64,000 nucleotides of DNA from Pseudomonas sp. DTU_2021_1001937_2_SI_NGA_ILE_001 (GTDB lineage Bacteria; Pseudomonadota; Gammaproteobacteria; Pseudomonadales; Pseudomonadaceae): NCBI RefSeq assembly GCF_032463525.1, contig NZ_CP135971.1, positions 5,024,501 through 5,088,500 on the forward strand. The letters are read 5' to 3'. This document shows positions 48,232 through 56,075 of this stretch, piece after piece. A program made the position numbers and the translations under genes. The notes under the pieces are model-generated. The model saw only the letters and a list, made by a program, of their open reading frames with translations. It did not search any database and was not told where the DNA came from. Each line of letters starts with the position of its first letter. Position 1 is the first letter of the stretch.

Positions 48232-49221
48232 TCAGACCCGCACCGCCACCCCGAACAACGCCACGCTGCTCAACTGCCCGTTCTGCTCGGTGAGGCACAG
48301 CGGCGCGGTGCCGCCCGGCATGCGTACCTGAACCTCGCCTGCGCTGACCAGACCCGCCGCCCAGGCCGCGCAGGCGACTGCGCTGGCGCTGGTGCCGGAT
48401 GATGCCGTAGGTCCTTCGCCGCGCTCGAACACCCTGGCCTCCAGCACGCCCGGAGCCAGCTTGCAGGCCCACTGCAGGTTGATACCGGCCGGGCAGGGAT
48501 CGCCGCGGCCCTGTGCACCCGCGGCAAAGGCGATGCGGGTCAGCGCGGTGCCCAGCGCAGTTTCATGCAGGGCGGCGAATTCCGGCAGCTGGCTGGCGTC
48601 CGCCAGCAAGGTCACGCAATGCGGATTGCCGACGCGCACGAACAGGCTGTGGACCCAGGCTGCGTTGACTGCCGCCAGCGGCGCTACACGCTGCACCGGC
48701 CTGTCGTTGAACTGGCCTGGCGCGATGGATTCGGCGCGAGCGGCCACGGCGTCAGGACCGAAGCACGGGGCGCCCAGGCCCAGCCAGAAGCCCTGCACAC
48801 CGTCGTGTGTACCTGGCCGGATGTCGGTCTGCACGGGTGAGGGTATGCCGCTGTGATGAACTTGCACACTGAACGCCTGGCTATCGACCAGGCCGCTGTC
48901 GGTCAGGGCCTGGGCAAAGATGGTCAGGCCGTTGCCGCTGCGTTCGGCCAGGGTGCCGTCGGTGTTGACGATCAGCAGTTCGAAGGGCGCCTGCGTCTGG
49001 AACGGCCCCACCAGCAGGCCATCGCTACGGTGCGCCTTGGCCCCTTCCGGGCGCGTGCCGGTGGGCCAGTCACAGATCGCGGCGATGGCCTGGGGTGTCC
49101 AATGCCGAGCGTCGCGCGCTGCGGTATCGGGGCGTTCGGGAACGGGCACGCCCAGGGCGCGCAGGGCCTGGGGGGTGACCACTGCGTAGCGGTTGCCACG
49201 GGCATCGTAGATTCGGGTCAT
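48232..49221 (-). CDS. DapF-like epimerase-fold protein with Ser/Ser active site
   Basis: A 329-aa protein of the diaminopimelate epimerase superfamily. Both half-sites are recognisable: NTDGTLAERSGNG (residues 86-98) and ERGEGPTASSGTSAS (266-280). In DapF these read N-D-G-x(4)-C-G-N-G and E-R-G-x-G-x-T-x-A-C-G-T; here both catalytic cysteines are serine (S95, S275). It thus should not work as a normal two-Cys racemase and may be a dehydratase, a different isomerase, or a non-catalytic binder. True dapF is expected elsewhere. ATG 49221 (MTRIYDARGNRYAVV) is chosen. Confidence 0.85.
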   Translation of the reverse strand: MTRIYDARGNRYAVVTPQALRALGVPVPERPDTAARDARHWTPQAIAAICDWPTGTRPEGAKAHRSDGLLVGPFQTQAPFELLIVNTDGTLAERSGNGLTIFAQALTDSGLVDSQAFSVQVHHSGIPSPVQTDIRPGTHDGVQGFWLGLGAPCFGPDAVAARAESIAPGQFNDRPVQRVAPLAAVNAAWVHSLFVRVGNPHCVTLLADASQLPEFAALHETALGTALTRIAFAAGAQGRGDPCPAGINLQWACKLAPGVLEARVFERGEGPTASSGTSASAVACAAWAAGLVSAGEVQVRMPGGTAPLCLTEQNGQLSSVALFGVAVRV

Positions 49222-49349
49222 GGTGGGGGTACTGAATGGTGGGCTTGACGCATTCTGCACGCTTGCGCAGGTGAAGGGTGGTAATCTCAACGCAATATCA
49301 CGGTCGGACGCGTGGTCCGCGAGAAGCCGCCCTGTCAAGGAATCCAGGC

Positions 49350-50168
49350 ATGCAGCTGCAACAGCGCAATAACGTGACGGTAATGGGCCACGGCCCGATC
49401 ACCCTGATCTTCGGCCACGGCTTTGGCTGCGACCAGCGCATGTGGCGCTTCGTGGCGCCCGGTTTCGCTGACCGCTACCGCGTCGTGCTGTACGACCTGG
49501 TCGGCAGCGGAGGTTCCGACCTGCATGCCTACTACCGGCACAAGTATGAAAGGCTTGAAGGCTACGCGGCGGACCTGCTGGAAATCATCGAGCAGTTCGC
49601 CGAGGGGCCGGTGGTGCTGATCGGCCATTCGGTGAGCGCGATGATCGGTGTACTGGCCGACCGCATGCGCCCCGGCGTGGTGGCCGCCCATGTGATGGTC
49701 GGGCCTTCGCCACGCTATCTCGACGACGAAGGCTATGTGGGTGGTTTCACCCGCGCTGACATCGATTCGCTGCTCGATACCCTGGAAAGCAACTACCTGG
49801 GCTGGTCCAGCACCATGGCTCCGTCGATCATGGGCGCCCCCGACCGGCCCGAGCTGGGAGAGGAACTGACCAGCAGCTTCTGCCGTACCGACCCGGCCAT
49901 CGCCCGGCATTTCGCCGGCGTGACCTTCCTCTCCGACAACCGCAAGGAAGTACAGGGCCTGACTACGCCGAGCCTCATCCTGCAGTGCAGCGATGACCTC
50001 ATCGCGCCGGTCGAGGTCGGTGACTACCTGCACGCAGCCATGCCCGGCAGCGTATTGTGCCTGGTCGAGAACATCGGCCATTGTCCGCACATGAGCGCAC
50101 CGGACGCCTGTGCCGAGGCCATTGAGCGTTTCCTCGACGCCGGCCCGGGTCGCCCTCATGCCGCCTGA
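49350..50168 (+). CDS. RsbQ-like alpha/beta-hydrolase
   Basis: A 272-aa alpha/beta-hydrolase of the RsbQ/KAI2/D14 group. Oxyanion region FGHGFGCDQRMW (residues about 21-32), nucleophile S94 in IGHSVSAMIG, acid D216 in CSDDLIAP, and H244 in NIGHCPHMS: the RsbQ triad. In Bacillus RsbQ is a partner of the PAS-domain phosphatase RsbP and makes or binds a small signal. Here the next gene, overlapping by 11 bp, encodes a PAS histidine kinase, so a similar ligand-sensing role is likely. Confidence 0.9.
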   Translation: MQLQQRNNVTVMGHGPITLIFGHGFGCDQRMWRFVAPGFADRYRVVLYDLVGSGGSDLHAYYRHKYERLEGYAADLLEIIEQFAEGPVVLIGHSVSAMIGVLADRMRPGVVAAHVMVGPSPRYLDDEGYVGGFTRADIDSLLDTLESNYLGWSSTMAPSIMGAPDRPELGEELTSSFCRTDPAIARHFAGVTFLSDNRKEVQGLTTPSLILQCSDDLIAPVEVGDYLHAAMPGSVLCLVENIGHCPHMSAPDACAEAIERFLDAGPGRPHAA

Positions 50169-51321
50169 TGAATTGCCAGACGCCGAAACCTGGCTGGACG
50201 AAGCACCCTGCGGGATGCTGCTGACCACCAGCAACGGTCGCATCGAGCGGGTCAACCAGACCTTCTGCAACTGGCTGGGGCGCGAGCGCGAGACCTTGCT
50301 GGGCCAGCGCTTCCAGAACCTGCTGAGCATGGGTGGCAAGATCTTCTGCCAGACCCACTGGTATCCGCTGCTGCAGATGCGTGGCTCGGTGTCGGAGATC
50401 AAACTGGAGCTTATCCATGCCGATGGCCGGCACCTGCCGATGATGCTCAATGCACTGCGTCGCGAAGGGGCCGCTTGCTCCTACCATCAGCTGGCGCTGT
50501 TCATGGCCGAAGAGCGCAACCTCTACGAACGCGAACTGCTGGCAGCGCGCAAGCTGGCCGAAGAACTGCTGCAGCAGCAGTTGGCCGCGCAAAAGGAACT
50601 CAACTCGGCGCAGAACCGCCTGCGTCTGGCGCATGCCGAGTCGCAGATTCGCGCGACCTTCGCCGAGCAGATGATCGGTATCGTCAGCCACGACCTGCGT
50701 AACCCACTGACGGCTATCAAAATGGCCTCGGGCCTGCTCGATCGGCTGGTGGAAGATGAACGGCACAAGCGTGTGGCAGGGCACATTACCCATGCGGTAG
50801 ACCGAGCCAGCCGATTGATCGCCGACCTGCTGGACTTCACCCAAGCCCGAGTGGGCCAGGGGCTTTCGGTCAATCAGCAAGCCATCGACCTGCACGCGGT
50901 AATCGGGCGTTGTGTCGAAGAGCTGCGCCTGGCGTTCCCAGAGCGGCGCCTGGTGCACCTTCGTGAGGGTGAAGGACGATGCAACGCGGATGCCGACCGC
51001 CTGTTCCAGGTGGTCAGTAACTTGGTGGGCAATGCCATCAGCTATGGCAACCCTGACAGTGACGTCACCGTGACCTCGGGGTTCGGCAGCAAAGGCAGCC
51101 GTGTGTCGGTGCACAACCATGGCGAGCCGATTCCGGTCGAACGCCAGGATGAACTGTTCGAACCCCTGGTGCGTGGCACCGCCAATGAACACAGCCGTAG
51201 CGTCGGCCTGGGGCTGTTCATCGTGCGCGAGATCGCGCGTGCCCACTTTGGCGAGATCAGTGTGCAATCGAATGCCGAACAGGGGACGACCTTCACCGTG
51301 CGCCTGCCCAAGGTGTTCTGA
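50158..51321 (+). CDS. PAS-domain sensor histidine kinase
   Basis: A soluble 387-aa kinase: PAS domain at residues about 10-118 (EAPCGMLLTTSNGRIERVNQ), a coiled coil at about 120-165, DHp with the phosphoacceptor H178 (GIVSHDLRNPLT), and HATPase with N box (NLVGNAISYG) and G boxes (GLGLFIVREIA). No membrane segment. It starts inside the RsbQ-like gene (11-bp overlap). No response regulator is adjacent. The Cys/His/Trp-containing loop KIFCQTHWYPLL is like the RsbP-type PAS region, which supports signal passing from the hydrolase. Confidence 0.9.
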   Translation: MPPDELPDAETWLDEAPCGMLLTTSNGRIERVNQTFCNWLGRERETLLGQRFQNLLSMGGKIFCQTHWYPLLQMRGSVSEIKLELIHADGRHLPMMLNALRREGAACSYHQLALFMAEERNLYERELLAARKLAEELLQQQLAAQKELNSAQNRLRLAHAESQIRATFAEQMIGIVSHDLRNPLTAIKMASGLLDRLVEDERHKRVAGHITHAVDRASRLIADLLDFTQARVGQGLSVNQQAIDLHAVIGRCVEELRLAFPERRLVHLREGEGRCNADADRLFQVVSNLVGNAISYGNPDSDVTVTSGFGSKGSRVSVHNHGEPIPVERQDELFEPLVRGTANEHSRSVGLGLFIVREIARAHFGEISVQSNAEQGTTFTVRLPKVF

Positions 51322-51459
51322 AGCGCCTCTGCCTGCTGACCAGTCTTGTTACAAAAGCCTGACTACAGGTCTCTTGCCAGTGTGGGGGGGCTGGCCGAAC
51401 CTGTTCGGGCATTTGTTTTCAAACGCCTGAGCCCTTCACATTCCGCAGGCAGGACAACC

Positions 51460-51783
51460 ATGAAGCCTTTTGTGCGATACCTCGCCCTGGCGTTGCTGCT
51501 GGCCGGCCCCTCATGGAGCGTGGCGCAGCCCTTAAGCGGCAGTGGCGCCGACGCCGGCAACCCCTACAACAGCCCGATCAAGCGCGCCAGCCCTAATAGC
51601 CGTCAGGGCACGCAGTCGATCACGCCCTCGGCCCCTGGTGTCAACACCGCGCCCACTGTACGTCCGCCGACCTTGGAAAATGGCGGAATCCGCAATGGCT
51701 ACCCGACCCGTCAGCAGGCGCCGGTGCCACCCCCTGATACGCCGCGCTTCAACCCGCCGGATCGTGGCACGCCTACCCGATGA
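51460..51783 (+). CDS. Small exported Pro/Asn-rich protein
   Basis: A 107-aa protein: signal peptide MKPFVRYLALALLLAGPSWS ending near VAQ, then a low-complexity mature part rich in Pro, Asn, Gly, Ser and Arg with no cysteine (NPYNSPIKRASPNSRQ). Likely disordered and periplasmic or surface-exposed. It ends about 26 bp before the aldose dehydrogenase gene and is on the same strand, so the two may be co-transcribed. Function unknown. Confidence 0.65.
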   Translation: MKPFVRYLALALLLAGPSWSVAQPLSGSGADAGNPYNSPIKRASPNSRQGTQSITPSAPGVNTAPTVRPPTLENGGIRNGYPTRQQAPVPPPDTPRFNPPDRGTPTR

Positions 51784-51809
51784 TCTTACGAATGGATAAG
51801 GAATCGCCC

Positions 51810-52973
51810 ATGTTGAGAAAGACCCTGATCGCCACCTGCTGCGCCTCTCTGCTGGCCGGCTTGCCATTTACCGTGTCGGCGGCCGAGACGGCGCGTTACA
51901 AGAGTGAACTGGGTTCGGTGACGGTCACCCCCCTGGCCGAGGGCCTGGACCACCCCTGGGCCTTGGCCTTCCTGCCGGAAAAGCAGGGCATCCTGGTCAC
52001 CGAACGCTCCGGCGACCTGTTGCTGCTGAGCCCTGACGGTAAGCAGCGCAAGGCGCTCTCCGGGGTGCCGCAGGTATGGGCCAAGGGCCAGGGCGGCCTG
52101 CTCGACGTCGCCCTTTCACCAGACTTCGCCAATGACCGCATGGTCTACCTGGCGTACGCCGAGGGGGATGGCAAGACCGCCGCCGAGGGCGATCATGCCG
52201 GTACGGCGGTGGGACGCGGGCGGTTGTCCAAGGACCTTACGCAGTTGGAAGACTTCAACGTGATCTTCCGCCAGCAGCCCAAGCTTTCGGTAGGCAACCA
52301 CTTCGGTGCACGCCTGGTGTTTGATCGCCAGGGCTACCTGTTCGTCACCCTGGGCGAAAACAACGACCGGCCCACCGCTCAGGATCTGGACAAGCTGCAG
52401 GGCAAGGTGGTGCGCATCTTCCCCGACGGCCAGGTGCCCACTGACAACCCCTTCGTCGACCGCAAGGGCGTAGCGCCGGAAATCTGGAGCTTCGGCCACC
52501 GCAACCCGCAGGGCGCCGCGCTCAACCCCTGGAGCGGCACCTTGTGGCTGGATGAACACGGACCCAAGGGCGGTGATGAAATCAACATCGTCGAGCGGGC
52601 GCAGAACTTCGGCTGGCCACTGGCAACCCATGGCATCAACTACTCCGGGCTGAAGATTCCCGAAGCGCAGGGTAAGGAAGTCGAAGGTACGGTGAAGCCC
52701 TTCCATGTCTGGGAAGTGTCGCCTGGCGTCAGCGGCATGGCGTTCTACAGCGACGGGCGCTTCAAGGCCTGGGATCACAACCTGTTCATCGGCGCGCTGG
52801 CCACCGAAGAGCTGATTCGACTGCAGTTCGAGGGCGACCGTATCGTGCACGAAGAGCGCCTGCTCAAGGAACGCAAGGAGCGCATTCGTGATGTGCGCCA
52901 GGGGCCTGACGGTTATCTGTATCTGCTGACCGATGACGACAAGGGCAAGTTGCTCAAAGTTGGCCTGGAATAA
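51810..52973 (+). CDS. PQQ-dependent aldose sugar dehydrogenase (Asd/YliI type)
   Basis: Periplasmic six-bladed beta-propeller enzyme (387 aa) that oxidises the C1 of sugars with PQQ. Signal peptide MLRKTLIATCCASLLAGLPF ... SAAE; propeller segments LDHPWALAFLPEKQGILVTE, GGLLDVALSPDFA, FGHRNPQGAALNPWSGTLW and DEHGPKGGDEINIV, which has the Ca/PQQ-site residues. AAGGA lies before ATG 51810. A strong bidirectional terminator follows. Confidence 0.93.
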   Translation: MLRKTLIATCCASLLAGLPFTVSAAETARYKSELGSVTVTPLAEGLDHPWALAFLPEKQGILVTERSGDLLLLSPDGKQRKALSGVPQVWAKGQGGLLDVALSPDFANDRMVYLAYAEGDGKTAAEGDHAGTAVGRGRLSKDLTQLEDFNVIFRQQPKLSVGNHFGARLVFDRQGYLFVTLGENNDRPTAQDLDKLQGKVVRIFPDGQVPTDNPFVDRKGVAPEIWSFGHRNPQGAALNPWSGTLWLDEHGPKGGDEINIVERAQNFGWPLATHGINYSGLKIPEAQGKEVEGTVKPFHVWEVSPGVSGMAFYSDGRFKAWDHNLFIGALATEELIRLQFEGDRIVHEERLLKERKERIRDVRQGPDGYLYLLTDDDKGKLLKVGLE

Positions 52974-53021
52974 CGCTGCACTCATTCAGACGCCGCTTGA
53001 GCGGCCAGCGTGCGACACATG

Positions 53022-53071
53022 AAAAAGGCCAGGGCCGCCACGCTTGACGCGCTGGCGGCCCTGGCCTTTTT
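53022..53071. terminator. Bidirectional terminator
   Basis: AAAAAGGCCAGGGCCGCCA and TGGCGGCCCTGGCCTTTTT form a 19-bp perfect stem with a 12-nt loop between the convergent dehydrogenase and PepSY genes. Confidence 0.95.
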
Positions 53072-53086
53072 CAGCAGAAGTTCGAA

Positions 53087-53395
53087 TCAACGATCTTCTT
53101 TATCGAGCAGTACTTCACCGGTCTTGGCATCGACGTGGTAATCCCATTCGGTACCCTGGGCATTACGCAGTTCGATCTCGTACACATAGCGGCCATTCTT
53201 CTGGTCCAGCTCGGTGTCGTGAATGGTGAAGCCCTGATGTTTATTCAGCGCTTGCTGATTGAATTGCTTCAGGTCACCGATGGTGCCGGCTTTCTGCAGG
53301 TCGGCGATCTGGTCTGGGCGCACGTCGGCCTGGGCCATACCGGCAGCGGTGGTCAGGGCAACAGCGGCGAACAGGGCAGGCATGAATTTTTTCAT
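53087..53395 (-). CDS. PepSY-domain periplasmic protein
   Basis: A 102-aa protein with signal peptide MKKFMPALFAAVALTTAAGM ... AQA and a PepSY/YpeB domain at residues about 45-100 (NGRYVYEIELRNAQG, WDYHVDAKTGEVL). PepSY domains bind or inhibit peptidases, or sit beside two-component sensors. ATG 53395 has AAGGAA upstream. A single-gene unit, divergent from the TonB receptor. Role unknown. Confidence 0.88.
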   Translation of the reverse strand: MKKFMPALFAAVALTTAAGMAQADVRPDQIADLQKAGTIGDLKQFNQQALNKHQGFTIHDTELDQKNGRYVYEIELRNAQGTEWDYHVDAKTGEVLLDKEDR

Positions 53396-53622
53396 GGTCA
53401 ATTTCCTTCTGTGTGGAATCTGCAGTGATAGAGGCTTTAACGACTGAGGGGTTCAGTTGTTTTGTTGGGGCCAGATTAACCACGCCGACTTAATTCATCC
53501 TTAAAACGGAAGTTTTCCGGGATGGCCGGTTTTTATTGAAAAAATGCCGCGCCGTGGTTGTAAAAGTTCCGCCGTGACCGTAAAAGATGGCCCCTTTCGC
53601 GCAACCCAGGAGTTTTCCGCCG

Positions 53623-55785
53623 ATGATGATGCCGCACCGACTGGCCCGGCCGCTGATGCCGCTGGGGCTGGCCGTCTCCTGCGCGTTGCAGGCCGCCGAG
53701 CCGCTCAGCCTTGACGCCGTGCAGATCCAGGACACGCTCGGCCCGGCCGACAGCGATGGCTACCGCGCTACCCAGGCGAAGGTGGCCGGGCCCGGTGCAG
53801 CGCCATTGCTCGACACCCCGGCTTCAGTGTCGGTATTCACCCAGGCGCTGTTGCAGGATCGTCAGGCCAGGCTGCTCAGCGAGGTGTTGCGCAACGATGC
53901 TTCGGTGGGCGAGGCCTATGCTCCGGTGGGCTATTACGAGAACTTCACGGTGCGCGGCTTCTCGCTGAATGCCGGCAACAGCTACCGCATAAACGGGCAC
54001 AGCATCGCCGGTGAGCAGAACGTGGCGCTGGAGAACAAACAGCAGGTCGAGCTGCTCAAGGGGGTGTCCGGGCTGCAGGGCGGCATCGCCGAGCCGGGCG
54101 GGGTGGTCAATTACCAGACCAAGCGCGCCGAAGACGTGCGCTCGGTGACGGTGGCAACCAACGAGCACGGCGAGCGCTATATCGCCACTGACCTGGGCGG
54201 CTGGTTCGGCGCCGAGCGGCAGTTCGGGCTGCGTGCCAACCTGGCCCATGAAGACATCCGCTCTTATGTGGCGCACGCCGACGGCCAGCGTGATTTCGCC
54301 TCCCTGGCGCTGGACTGGAACATCAGCGAGCGCGCTACCTTGCAACTGGACGCCGAGTACCAGACCCGCGAGCAACGCTCGGTTCCCGGCTACCAGTTGC
54401 TCGGCGGCACCGCGCTGCCGCACGACGCGTCGCCGCGCAAGCGCCTGGGGCACCAGAGCGGGTCCAACCCGGTGGGCATCGACTCGCTGAACTTCGGCGG
54501 GCGCTTCGAGTACCGCTTCAGCGACGCCTGGACCGGCAGCCTCAGCGCTTCGCGCAGCCGCGTGGTGATCGACGACTACAGCTCCTTCGCCTGGGGCTGC
54601 TACGGGGCGGCCAGTTGCGCCGGTGAAGCGGTGCCCAACCACTTCAGCGCCGAGGGCGACTACGACATCTATGACTATCGCAGCCCTGACGACACCCGTC
54701 GCAACGACGAGGTCGAAGCGGCGCTGAGCGGGCGTTTCAGCACCGGCAGCCTGGAACATGAACTGACCTTCGGCAGCAGCGCCCTGCGCCGTACCGTCGA
54801 TACCCGCGGCACCTTCAACGAGTTCGTCGGCAGCGGCAACATCTATCAGACTCCGGACACCTTCGCCCTGGCCGACAAGGCCCTGCCACACACCGAGCGG
54901 CGCCTTGACAGCCGCCAATACGGCCTGTTCGTCAATGACCGCATTCGCTTCGACGAGCACTGGCAGGTGGTCGCCGGGGCTCGCCAGGTGTACCTCGACG
55001 AGCAGGCCTGGCGCGAGGACGGCAGCGACCTGCGCCACACCCGCCGCTCGCTGGTACTGCCCCAGGCGGCGCTGATCTACAAACCGCAGGACAACCTGTC
55101 GTTGTACACCAGCTACAGCAAAGGGTTGGCGTTAGGCGGCACGGCAGCGTGGTTCACCAACAATGCCGGCGAGATCCTCGCGCCGAGCGTATCGCGGCAG
55201 CTGGAGGCGGGCATCAAGTACGACCTGTCGCGCATGAGCCTGACGGCCGCGCTGTTCCAGATCCGCAAGGCTTACCAGTACGCGCGGCCGGAGGGCGACG
55301 GCACCTTCACCTATGTCGAACAGGGTGAGCAGAAGAACGTCGGCCTGGAGCTGGGCGCCAACGGCCACCTCACCGAGCGCCTGCAGATCGCCGCCAGCGT
55401 CGCCGCCATTCGCGCGCGGGTGCAGGACAGTGGCACCGCAACCTACGAAGGCCACCAGGCCCTCAATGTGCCGCGCTACCGTGGCAGCCTGCAGGCCGAC
55501 TACAGCCTGCCGCTGCCCGGCCTGGCGCTGCTCGGTGGCGTGCAGTACAGCGCCGCCAAGTACGCCGACCGTCAAGGGCAGGTCGAAGCCGGTGGCTATG
55601 CGCTGTTCAACGCCGGCGCCCGCTACAGCACGCGGCTGAGCGGCTACGACACCGTATGGCGGTTGTCGGTGGACAACCTGTTCGACAAGCGTTACTGGCG
55701 CGATGTCGGGGAATACCTGGGTGACGACTACCTGTTCCCCGGCGCCCCACGCACCGCCCAGTTGTCGGCTACGGTGAATTTCTAG
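53623..55785 (+). CDS. TonB-dependent siderophore receptor
   Basis: Outer-membrane ferric-siderophore receptor (720 aa). A signal peptide (MMMPHRLARPLMPLGLAVSC ... LQAAE) leads to a plug domain (DTPASVSVFTQALLQDRQAR; VRGFSLNAGNSYRINGH) and a 22-strand barrel, ending ...QLSATVNF with the terminal Phe. Class: TonB-siderophore type (FhuA/FpvA-like), but no N-terminal signalling extension, so no sigma/anti-sigma relay. AGGAG lies 10 bp before ATG 53623. No clear Fur box is visible upstream. Ligand unknown. Confidence 0.93.
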   Translation: MMMPHRLARPLMPLGLAVSCALQAAEPLSLDAVQIQDTLGPADSDGYRATQAKVAGPGAAPLLDTPASVSVFTQALLQDRQARLLSEVLRNDASVGEAYAPVGYYENFTVRGFSLNAGNSYRINGHSIAGEQNVALENKQQVELLKGVSGLQGGIAEPGGVVNYQTKRAEDVRSVTVATNEHGERYIATDLGGWFGAERQFGLRANLAHEDIRSYVAHADGQRDFASLALDWNISERATLQLDAEYQTREQRSVPGYQLLGGTALPHDASPRKRLGHQSGSNPVGIDSLNFGGRFEYRFSDAWTGSLSASRSRVVIDDYSSFAWGCYGAASCAGEAVPNHFSAEGDYDIYDYRSPDDTRRNDEVEAALSGRFSTGSLEHELTFGSSALRRTVDTRGTFNEFVGSGNIYQTPDTFALADKALPHTERRLDSRQYGLFVNDRIRFDEHWQVVAGARQVYLDEQAWREDGSDLRHTRRSLVLPQAALIYKPQDNLSLYTSYSKGLALGGTAAWFTNNAGEILAPSVSRQLEAGIKYDLSRMSLTAALFQIRKAYQYARPEGDGTFTYVEQGEQKNVGLELGANGHLTERLQIAASVAAIRARVQDSGTATYEGHQALNVPRYRGSLQADYSLPLPGLALLGGVQYSAAKYADRQGQVEAGGYALFNAGARYSTRLSGYDTVWRLSVDNLFDKRYWRDVGEYLGDDYLFPGAPRTAQLSATVNF

Positions 55786-55828
55786 GCTTTGGAGGCCATA
55801 CCCTTCGCTCAAGCGGCATGTGTCACCC

Positions 55829-55935
55829 GGTGGGAGCGGCTTTAGCCCGTGGGAGCGAGCTTGCTCGCGAAGGCGGCGTCACGTTCACAGCAAATTCAGC
55901 GACTTTGCCCGCTTTTCGCGAGCAAGCTCGCTCCA
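55829..55935. repeat. Nested REP elements (BIME)
   Basis: GGTGGGAGCGGCTTTAGCC is cut short and followed directly by CGTGGGAGCGAGCTTGCTCG; the latter has an inverted partner GCGAGCAAGCTCGCTCC about 50 bp on. The whole lies between the TonB receptor and MFS genes. It looks as if one REP type entered another. Confidence 0.7.
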
Positions 55936-56075
55936 ACAAAGACCGAAGAGCGTCTAACTGACCGGTATTGGCTTCAGCCGGGATGCTTTTCCAGGCGGCG
56001 GCACCCGCCGGGCGTGCTATCGCGGGCAGGGGTGTTATCCTGCGCGCGCCTTCAAACTGTCACATCGGGGTGCCC

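Noticed and set aside
50110..50157. Longer start for the PAS histidine kinase
   Set aside because: It would lie deeper in the hydrolase gene without a ribosome site; ATG 50158 with an 11-bp overlap fits coupled translation.
53402..53622. Fur box before the TonB siderophore receptor
   Set aside because: I read both strands and found no 19-bp match comparable to the one before bfd; control may be indirect or the box too degenerate to see.
53824..55038. 404-codon open frame antisense to the TonB receptor
   Set aside because: Composition is that of a third-position shadow; the receptor frame has full domain support.
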